In this document: in pieces, positions 1 to 5,517 of the stretch | How positions within the stretch are numbered: position 1 is the first letter of the stretch | Layout: each line of letters starts with the position of its first letter | The notes under the pieces: model-generated | Database searches by the model: none | Told to the model about the DNA's origin: nothing | Seen by the model: the letters and a program-made list of their open reading frames with translations, nothing else | Assembly: GCA_023437345.1 (NCBI GenBank) | Contig: JAEZGC010000017.1 | Span: 1-8,113 of the forward strand | Direction of reading: 5' to 3' | DNA length: 8,113 bases | From: Actinomycetes bacterium | GTDB taxonomy: Bacteria > Actinomycetota > Actinomycetes > Propionibacteriales > Propionibacteriaceae | Translations under genes and position numbers: made by a program

Positions 1-1
1 C

Positions 2-1009
2 ACCGACCCGGTCACCGACACCGCCGTGGCCGCCGAGTTTGTGGCTGGCCTGGGCGGCCGGGAGGGCCACTGCCAGGTGGTGCCGGTGGGGGCGGTCACC
101 AAGAACCTCGCCGGCCAGGAGCTCGCCGAACTCGGCCTGATGGCGATGTCGCGGGCCAGGGTGCGGGTCTTCTCCGACGACGGCCGGTGCGTCGACGACT
201 CGCTGCTGATGCGTCGGGCGCTGACCTACGTGAAGCCGTTCGACGGGGTGATCGCCCAGCACTCCCAGGACCCTCGGCTGGCCGGCCCCGGCGCCTGCTG
301 CCACGAGTCTGAGATCTCCGGACGGCTCGGCCTGCCCGGCTGGCCTGCGCAGGCCGAGTCTGTGGTGATCGCCCGCGACGTCCAGCTTGCCGAGTTGGCC
401 GGTTCGCGACTGCATGTCTGCCACGTGTCGACCGCCGAAGGGGTCGAGGTGATCCGCTGGGCGAAGCAGCGCGGCATCCGGGTCACCGCCGAGGCCACCC
501 CGCACCACCTGCTGCTCGACACCGCGCATGTCGAGGGGTTCGACACCACGTTCAAGGTCAACCCGCCGCTGCGCACCTCCGAGCACATCGAGGCGATCAG
601 GGAAGCGCTGGCCGACGGCACCATCGACATCGTCGGCACCGACCACGCCCCGCACGCCCGCCAGGACAAGGACCACCCGTTCGACGTCGCGCTGCCCGGC
701 ATGCTCGGTCTGGAACAGGCGCTGGCGGTGGTGGTCGAGGTGATGGTGAACCCCGGCCGGATCGACTGGCCCACCCTCGTGGCACGGATGTCGGCGACCC
801 CGGCCGCCATCGGACGGGTCGCCGGCCAGGGGCGTCCGGTGGCGCTCGGGGAGCCGGCGAACCTCGTCCTGGTCGACCCGACGGCCCGGGCTCTTGTCGA
901 TCGCGACGCCTCCGCGTCACGCTCGCGGAACAACCCGTACCACGGCCTTGAGCTGCCCGATCCGGTGGTGGCGACGATCTGGGCCGGACGGGTCACCTAC
1001 CAGCGCTGA
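2..1009 (+). CDS. pyrC: Dihydroorotase, 5'-truncated by window edge
   Basis: Cytosolic zinc amidohydrolase that interconverts N-carbamoyl-L-aspartate and L-dihydroorotate, the third step of de novo pyrimidine synthesis. The frame is open from the window edge (first codon at base 2), leaving 335 residues. Class I enzymes have about 430, so roughly 100 N-terminal residues, including the HxH metal motif, lie outside. Visible motifs, in fragment numbering, are FSDDG (57-61, the Asp that replaces the carboxylated lysine in this class), the metal-binding His of AQHSQD (H87), CHVST (140-144, H141), the substrate-binding FKVNPPLR (184-191), GTDHAPH (212-218, D214 catalytic) and the terminal SRNNPYHGLELP. 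One oddity is that the usual MNEG stretch after the AQH segment reads CCHES (99-103). Family assignment is secure. In actinomycetes pyrC often sits in a pyrB-pyrC-carA operon, but here a lacI-type gene follows, so any pyr operon ends at this gene. Confidence 0.96.
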   Translation, partial: TDPVTDTAVAAEFVAGLGGREGHCQVVPVGAVTKNLAGQELAELGLMAMSRARVRVFSDDGRCVDDSLLMRRALTYVKPFDGVIAQHSQDPRLAGPGACCHESEISGRLGLPGWPAQAESVVIARDVQLAELAGSRLHVCHVSTAEGVEVIRWAKQRGIRVTAEATPHHLLLDTAHVEGFDTTFKVNPPLRTSEHIEAIREALADGTIDIVGTDHAPHARQDKDHPFDVALPGMLGLEQALAVVVEVMVNPGRIDWPTLVARMSATPAAIGRVAGQGRPVALGEPANLVLVDPTARALVDRDASASRSRNNPYHGLELPDPVVATIWAGRVTYQR

Positions 1010-1058
1010 GGGCCGCACCTGAATGAGTCAGTCCGTGGCCGGGTAAGGGCCTCGTCGC

Positions 1059-1080
1059 TGCATCGATTCATGGATACAGT
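1059..1080 (+). promoter_or_regulatory. Putative lacI promoter with LacI-type operator
   Basis: Positions 1059-1070 read TGCATCGATTCA, an imperfect palindrome (5 of 6 pairs) with the central CpG and flanking TG/CA typical of LacI-family operators. A -10-like TACAGT lies just downstream at 1075-1080 (4 of 6 to consensus), which would start the transcript near 1087, about 25 nt before the lacI start. No convincing -35 hexamer is visible. The palindrome would lie between the -35 and -10 regions, a classic place for autorepression. The arrangement is read from sequence, and its function is inferred. Confidence 0.4.
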
Positions 1081-1111
1081 GCCCAGATCGACCACTGAAG
1101 GATGGCCGGCC

Positions 1112-2119
1112 ATGTCGAAGGAGCGAGCCAGCGTCAAGGACGTCGCCGAGCTGGCCGGCGTATCGGTCGGCACCGTGTCGAACGTGCTGAACCGGCCCGA
1201 GTCGGTCACCGAGCGGACCCGGGAGAAGGTCGAGGCCGCGATGGCCGAGCTCCGCTTCCTGCGCAACGCCTCGGCCCGGCAGTTGCGCGCCGGCGTGTCC
1301 ACCACCGTCGGGGCGGTGCTGGTCGACCTGGGCAACCCCTTCTACACCGAGATCGCCCGCGGCATCGAGGACCGACTCGCGATGGACGGCCACACCCTCA
1401 TGCTGTGCAGTTCCGACGAGGACGCCGACCGCGAGGCCTACTTCCTGCGGCAGTTCGCCGAGCAGGGGGTGTGCGGCCTGCTGGTCACCCCGATGTCGAA
1501 CACCACCGAGCGGCTCGCCGAGTTCACCGCGTTCGGGATCCCGTCGGTGCTGATCGACGCCACCAGCCCGACCCTGCCCGCGGTCAGCGTGGACCACGTC
1601 TCGGGCGGGCGCCAGGCGATCGCGCACCTGCTCGACAAGGGCCACCGCCGGATCCTTTTCCTTACCGCTGACCGCCGGATGCAGCAGGCCCGGCACAGGC
1701 TGCGCGGTGCGGCGGAGGCGGTGACCGCAGCCGGGCTCGAGCCCGACGAGGTGCTGCAGGTCAGCAGCCTGCCGGTGCTGAACGCGACCGAGGGCGAGTC
1801 GGCGATGCTGGCCGCCCTGGACGGGGCAGGCCCGGCGCCGACAGCTGTCTTCTGCATCAACGACCTGGTGGCGCTGGGAGTGCTGCGCGCGCTGCGCAGC
1901 CGCGGGCTGTCGGTGCCGCGCGACGTGGCGATAGTCGGCTATGACGACCTGTACTGGGCCGGCGAGCTCGGCACCCCGCTGAGCTCGGTGCGCCAACCGA
2001 TGCGGCAACTCGGCTGGGCGGCCGCCGACCTGTTGCTGAACCGGGTCGAGGGTGCCCCCAACACGATGTTCGAACCGGAGCTGGTGGTCAGGGCGTCCTC
2101 CGACCTCGACCGGAACTGA
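1112..2119 (+). CDS. LacI-family transcriptional repressor
   Basis: A 335-residue cytoplasmic DNA-binding regulator, the usual LacI/GalR length. The N-terminal helix-turn-helix spans about residues 7-27 (VKDVAELAGVSVGTVSNVLN), followed by the hinge helix (about 49-60) with the leucine (L58) that family members wedge into the operator's central CpG. The periplasmic-binding-protein-like sensor domain runs from about 65 to the end and shows NPFY (75-78), GGRQAIAHLL (165-174), RLRG (196-199), ND (250-251) and GYDD (276-279). I chose the ATG at 1112 because GAAGGA at 1097-1102 lies 9 nt upstream and the HTH then starts at the normal distance. An in-frame ATG at 1070 would add 14 atypical residues and overlap the putative promoter. 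No sugar transporter or catabolic gene is adjacent, so the ligand (probably a sugar or nucleoside, by family) and the target cannot be named. Its stop lies 7 nt from the stop of the convergent thioesterase gene. Confidence 0.93.
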   Translation: MSKERASVKDVAELAGVSVGTVSNVLNRPESVTERTREKVEAAMAELRFLRNASARQLRAGVSTTVGAVLVDLGNPFYTEIARGIEDRLAMDGHTLMLCSSDEDADREAYFLRQFAEQGVCGLLVTPMSNTTERLAEFTAFGIPSVLIDATSPTLPAVSVDHVSGGRQAIAHLLDKGHRRILFLTADRRMQQARHRLRGAAEAVTAAGLEPDEVLQVSSLPVLNATEGESAMLAALDGAGPAPTAVFCINDLVALGVLRALRSRGLSVPRDVAIVGYDDLYWAGELGTPLSSVRQPMRQLGWAAADLLLNRVEGAPNTMFEPELVVRASSDLDRN

Positions 2120-2126
2120 ACCGGGC

Positions 2127-2981
2127 TCAGGCCGACCGCCGGGCCGGCCACAGCGCGAGCCCGCGGTGGGCGTCCTCGGGCACCGGGATCGGCGACCCGC
2201 CGGCGTCCCCGTGCACCAGGACGGTCAGCGTCCGGGCCAGCACACGGCCGTCCAGCGGGTCCTCGAGCTGGGCGACCAGCGTCATCGACGTCCGTCCGAC
2301 TGCCGCGTACGCGGTCCGCACCCGGTACGGCTCGAGGCGGTGCAGCGTCTCTGCCCGGTAGCTGACGTCCTGCCGGGCGACCATCCAGGTGGTGTCGGCC
2401 TGCGCGGCCAGCTCCATGCGGGTGGGACCGCCGCCCGGGTTGAGCCGGTTGCGGGCCTCCGCCACGTAGTCGAACACCCGGACGTTGTTGACGTGCCGGT
2501 ACGGGTCGAGGTCGGACCAGCGGACCTGGAACTCGTCCTCGTGCGCGGCGTCGCCGACCTGCCACTCCCCCAGCTCACGCAGCGGGGGCAGCTCCTGCTG
2601 CCCAGCGGCGAACCACGCCCGCTCGGCGGGGGTGAACCGCACCGGACCGCCCGCCCGCACCTTCGCCAGGCTGGTGCGTGCCCGCGCGACCAACTCGCCG
2701 CCGTGGTGGACGTCGTAGCCCAGGTCGAGCGTTGCCGCGCCCACCCTGCCGACCACCAGCCGGACCTCGACCGGGTCGACCGAGAACCGCACCGGGCGCC
2801 GGAACTCGACCTGGTGCCCGGTGACCACCAGGGCGTTCCCGAGCAGGTGGGCGTTCTCGCCGGCCAGCAGGAACTGGACGCGGGCCTCCTGCAGGTAGTC
2901 CAGCACCACGGCATTGTTGACGTGACCCTGGGCGTCCAGGTCGACCCAGCGCAACGGAACCCGGCTGAGGAACCCTGTCAC
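2127..2981 (-). CDS. Tandem hot-dog (4HBT-like) acyl-CoA thioesterase
   Basis: A 284-residue cytoplasmic protein made of two fused hot-dog thioesterase domains, where the common form is one domain of about 130-150 residues acting as a dimer or tetramer. The first domain (about 5-110) opens with RWVDLDAQGHVNN (11-23), the second (about 150-260) with RWSDLDPYRHVNN (154-166). Both keep the DxD...HVNN pattern, in which D16 and D159 align with the catalytic aspartate of Pseudomonas 4-hydroxybenzoyl-CoA thioesterase. Both are followed by a DY...EAR helix. The expected reaction is hydrolysis of acyl-CoA to free acid and CoA; chain length cannot be read from sequence. The GTG start at 2981 overlaps the stop of the upstream acyl-CoA synthetase gene in a GTGA arrangement, and a GAGGA directly abuts the start, so translation is probably by termination-reinitiation. 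Fold is certain, substrate unknown. Confidence 0.9.
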   Translation of the reverse strand: MTGFLSRVPLRWVDLDAQGHVNNAVVLDYLQEARVQFLLAGENAHLLGNALVVTGHQVEFRRPVRFSVDPVEVRLVVGRVGAATLDLGYDVHHGGELVARARTSLAKVRAGGPVRFTPAERAWFAAGQQELPPLRELGEWQVGDAAHEDEFQVRWSDLDPYRHVNNVRVFDYVAEARNRLNPGGGPTRMELAAQADTTWMVARQDVSYRAETLHRLEPYRVRTAYAAVGRTSMTLVAQLEDPLDGRVLARTLTVLVHGDAGGSPIPVPEDAHRGLALWPARRSA

Positions 2982-4798
2982 TCCTCGTCGTCGCCGTACA
3001 TGCCCTGCACGAGATCGGCGAAGCGGGCAGTGACGGCCGCGCGGCGGATCTTCATGTTCGGCGTCACGCCGCCGTCGTCCACGCTGAACTCCTGCGGCAG
3101 GATGGCGAACTGCTTCACCGTCTCCCAGCGCTCGAGCTTGGCGTTGGCCTGGTCGATGTAGCCCTGGATCGTGTGGCGCAGCTCAGGGGTCTGGGTGAGC
3201 TGGGTGTAGTCGAGCTCGCCCTTGCCGTGCTGGTCCGCCCACTTCTTCAGGTTGTCGCGGTCCATCGTCAGCAGCGCGGAGATGTACTTGCGGCCGTCCC
3301 CGACCGCCACCACCTGCGACACGTACGGGATGGTCGCGGCGATCACGCTCTCAACCTTCGACGGCGCGACGTACTTGCCGCCGGAGGTCTTCATCAGGTC
3401 CTTCTTGCGGTCGGTGATCGTCAGGTAGCCGTCGGCGTCCAGCTTGCCGATGTCGCCGGTGTGGAACCAGCCGTCCTTGATCACCTCGGCGGTCTTCTCC
3501 GGGTCGTTGTGGTAGCCGCGCATGACGCCCGGACCGCGGACCAGCACCTCGCCGTCCTCGGCGATCTTCAGCTCGGTGCCCGGGATCGCCGGGCCGACCG
3601 TCCCGAAGCGGGGTGCGGTGGGCAGGTTCACGCAGGTGACGGCGCTGGTCTCGGTCAGGCCGTAGCCCTCGACCACCAGCAGTCCGGCGGAGTAGAACCA
3701 GGCCTGCACCTGGGACGACAGCTTGGCCGAGCCGGAGATGAAGAACTCGATGTTGCCGCCCATCCGCTCCTTCAGCTTGCTGAACACCAGCCGGTCGGCG
3801 ACCGTGTAGGCAAGGTTCATCGCCGGCGGCAGCGACCGTCCGGCCAACCGGTACTCGCGGCTGGCGCGGCCGACAGCGAACGCCCAGCGGGCGATCCGGC
3901 CCTTGATGCCGCCGCTGGCCGAGGAGAGCAGCACCGCCGAACGCACCTTCTCGAAGATCCGTGGGGCGCCACACATGAACTCCGGCTGCACCACGCCGAG
4001 GTTCGGCACGATCTTGTCGATCCGGCCGTCCACCGCGGAGGCGAAGCCGATCCCGACCTGGCAGGCGAGCAGGGCCTTGCCGAAGACGTGCGACAGCGGC
4101 AGCCACAGGTACTGCAGCTTCTCGGGGGTGAGGATCTCGAGCCGGTCGACCCCGAAGGCGATGTACACCCAGCTGCGATGGATCAGCTCCACGCCCTTGG
4201 GAAGGCCGGTCGTGCCGGAGGTGTAGATCAGCGTCGAGAGGCTGTCGCCGTTGACCGCCGCGCCGGCTGCGCTGACCGCGTCCGGCTGCTCGGCGAGCAG
4301 CGCCGCGCCACGGGCGTCCAGCTCGTCCCAGGACAGCGTGCGCTCGCCGTCGCCCGCCCCGTCCATCAGCACGATGTGGTGGACCTGCGCGCGGAGGTCC
4401 TCGTCGAGCAGCTTGGCGGCCTGCTCGGCGTTCTCGGCGATCAGCGTCACGGCGCCGCAGTCGCGCAGGATGTGCTGGAAGTCGTCGCTTTGGGTGTTGG
4501 GGTAGATGGTGGTCGTCGCCCCGCCGGCGACGTTGATGGCCAGGTCGACGAGCACCCACTCGATCCGGGTGCTGGACGCGATGGCGACCCGCTGCTCGTA
4601 GCCCAGACCGAGCGCGAGGAGGCCGGCGGCGAGCCGCTCCACGCGTCGCTGGGTCTCGCGCCACGTGATCGACAGCCAGTTCTCGCTGGCATCCAGGTAA
4701 CGGAAGGCCTCTTTGTCGGGCGTCTGTTCCACCCGCCAGGCGAACATCCCGCCCACCGTCTCAGGCTTTCCGGCGAGGATCTCCTCGGCAGTGGTCAT
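2978..4798 (-). CDS. fadD: Long-chain fatty-acid-CoA ligase (AMP-forming), FadD15-like
   Basis: A 606-residue adenylate-forming enzyme that activates a fatty acid with ATP and transfers it to CoA, giving acyl-CoA, AMP and PPi. Motifs in order are the phosphate-binding loop YTSGTTGLPKG (192-202), the adenine-side GYGLTETSA (378-386), the fatty-acyl-CoA synthetase signature with W444, TGD (447-449) and the hinge DRKKD (463-467), then TPNMKIRR (579-586) with the C-terminal-domain catalytic lysine K583. All key residues are present and the length matches bacterial long-chain synthetases of the FadD15 type. I chose the ATG at 4798 because GAAAGGGG lies 7 nt upstream and the MTTAEEIL start suits the family. 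The frame stays open to 5014, but those 72 extra codons run through the divergent regulator's promoter. It is the first gene of a two-gene operon with the thioesterase. The exact chain-length preference cannot be determined here. Confidence 0.94.
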   Translation of the reverse strand: MTTAEEILAGKPETVGGMFAWRVEQTPDKEAFRYLDASENWLSITWRETQRRVERLAAGLLALGLGYEQRVAIASSTRIEWVLVDLAINVAGGATTTIYPNTQSDDFQHILRDCGAVTLIAENAEQAAKLLDEDLRAQVHHIVLMDGAGDGERTLSWDELDARGAALLAEQPDAVSAAGAAVNGDSLSTLIYTSGTTGLPKGVELIHRSWVYIAFGVDRLEILTPEKLQYLWLPLSHVFGKALLACQVGIGFASAVDGRIDKIVPNLGVVQPEFMCGAPRIFEKVRSAVLLSSASGGIKGRIARWAFAVGRASREYRLAGRSLPPAMNLAYTVADRLVFSKLKERMGGNIEFFISGSAKLSSQVQAWFYSAGLLVVEGYGLTETSAVTCVNLPTAPRFGTVGPAIPGTELKIAEDGEVLVRGPGVMRGYHNDPEKTAEVIKDGWFHTGDIGKLDADGYLTITDRKKDLMKTSGGKYVAPSKVESVIAATIPYVSQVVAVGDGRKYISALLTMDRDNLKKWADQHGKGELDYTQLTQTPELRHTIQGYIDQANAKLERWETVKQFAILPQEFSVDDGGVTPNMKIRRAAVTARFADLVQGMYGDDEE

Positions 4799-4805
4799 TC
4801 GCTGG

Positions 4806-4844
4806 CCCCTTTCGCGTCGTCCTTGACTGGTGGCTCGCAGTCTA
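4806..4844 (-). promoter_or_regulatory. Putative promoter -10 and RBS of the fadD-thioesterase operon
   Basis: Read on the minus strand, TAGACT (4844-4839) matches the -10 consensus at 4 of 6 positions and would start transcription near 4832, about 34 nt before the ATG. The -35 side is weak (TTTCGC at about 17 nt). The ribosome binding site GAAAGGGG occupies 4813-4806 and is clear. The rest of the divergent gap (4845-4952) shows no ORF or hairpin I can support. Confidence 0.4.
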
Positions 4845-4952
4845 GGTGGGGTCCGACGGGAGCGAAAGCGTCCATCCCCGCGTGCTGGACGGCCTGCGAC
4901 ACCGTACTCCTGCACATCCGGCACCCCTCCCCAGCGCGACGGAGGGCCCAAT

Positions 4953-4984
4953 AAGTTGAAACCTAAACTTCTCGGGCGTACCAT
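4953..4984 (+). promoter_or_regulatory. marR promoter with overlapping inverted repeat
   Basis: A good -35/-10 pair is visible: TTGAAA (4956-4961), a 17-nt spacer, and TACCAT (4979-4984). The predicted start of transcription is about 4991-4993, at or within 2 nt of the GTG start of the MarR gene. An AT-rich imperfect inverted repeat, AAGTT at 4953-4957 and AACTT at 4966-4970, covers the -35 element and stands out in GC-rich surroundings. Its 18-bp size suits a MarR dimer, so autorepression is the simple reading. It lies more than 100 bp upstream of the likely fadD transcription start, so control of that operon is less certain. Confidence 0.6.
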
Positions 4985-4992
4985 GGTCTCCT

Positions 4993-5451
4993 GTGAGGAC
5001 CATCGAGAAGCCACCGTGGCTGACTGCAGAGCAGCAGCAGGTGTGGCGTACCTACCTCGATGCCACCAACCGCCTGATGCGCCACCTGGAGGCCGAGCTG
5101 CGCCAGTTCGACCTCGACCTGGGCGAGTACGAGATCATGGTGCGGCTGTCGGAAGCGCCCGACCACGCCATGCGGATGTCCGAGCTGGCCGACCAGGTCG
5201 GGCAGTCCCGCTCCCGGCTCACCCACACAGTGACCCGGATGGAGAACAAGGGCCTGATCGCCCGCGGCTCCTGCGCCGGCGACCGGCGCGGGGTGATGGC
5301 CTCGCTCACCGCGCAGGGCTACGACTTCCTCGTGAAGGTCGCGCCCTACCACGTCGCGTCGGTCCGGGAGATCCTCGTGGACCCGGTCTGCGCCGAGGAC
5401 TTCGCAGTGCTCGGACGGGTCATGCAACGCGTCCTCGACGCCGAGGTCTGA
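4993..5451 (+). CDS. MarR-family winged-helix transcriptional regulator
   Basis: A 152-residue protein of standard MarR length, expected to bind DNA as a homodimer and release it on binding a small ligand. Helices at the two ends would form the dimer interface. The winged HTH spans about residues 60-108: MRMSELADQVGQSRSRLTHT is the helix-turn-helix, and the wing carries the family-typical DRRG (97-100) followed by VMASLT. Two cysteines (C94 beside the wing, C133 in the C-terminal helices) are present, but neither sits at the N-terminal position used by OhrR-type redox sensors. The start is GTG at 4993. There is no Shine-Dalgarno sequence before it, and the promoter predicts a leaderless mRNA. 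It is divergent from the fadD-thioesterase operon, which suggests a fatty-acid or acyl-CoA ligand. That is inferred from position only. Confidence 0.92.
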   Translation: MRTIEKPPWLTAEQQQVWRTYLDATNRLMRHLEAELRQFDLDLGEYEIMVRLSEAPDHAMRMSELADQVGQSRSRLTHTVTRMENKGLIARGSCAGDRRGVMASLTAQGYDFLVKVAPYHVASVREILVDPVCAEDFAVLGRVMQRVLDAEV

Positions 5452-5474
5452 GAATTCACCACTGCGCAGGCTGG

Positions 5475-5510
5475 CATACTTGTGCCGCTTTCTGCATAGC
5501 TCTTGGAGGA
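5475..5510 (+). promoter_or_regulatory. Putative ettA -10 element and strong RBS
   Basis: CATACT at 5475-5480 matches the -10 consensus at 4 of 6 positions and would give a leader of about 30 nt. No good -35 is visible. GGAGGA at 5505-5510, 7 nt before the ATG at 5518, is a near-ideal Shine-Dalgarno and decides the start over the in-frame TTG at 5503. A short palindrome CTGCGCAG (5462-5469) lies upstream of the -10, with no assignable role. The gap after marR is 66 nt, so partial read-through from marR is also possible. Confidence 0.5.
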
Positions 5511-5517
5511 GCCCCCC

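Noticed and set aside
1019..1031. Palindrome CTGAATGAGTCAG just after pyrC
   Set aside because: It is short, with one mismatched pair, no promoter element beside it and no U-tract, so I cannot support a terminator or operator.
2052..3161. A 369-codon open plus-strand frame across the lacI end and the thioesterase gene
   Set aside because: It overlaps lacI in another frame and is antisense to the tandem hot-dog gene. The composition is that of a shadow frame.
3173..4954. A 593-codon open plus-strand frame opposite the acyl-CoA synthetase
   Set aside because: It is antisense to a gene with all adenylation motifs. The translation is low-complexity and has no recognisable fold.
4799..5014. N-terminal extension of the acyl-CoA synthetase up to 5014
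   Set aside because: The 72 extra codons are basic and unlike the family, cross the marR promoter and start, and ignore the strong ribosome binding site before the ATG at 4798.
5462..5488. Small palindrome and 4-bp stem around the ettA -10 (CTGCGCAG, GGCA...TGCC)
   Set aside because: The arms are too short to distinguish from chance in GC-rich DNA, and no riboswitch or attenuator structure is visible.
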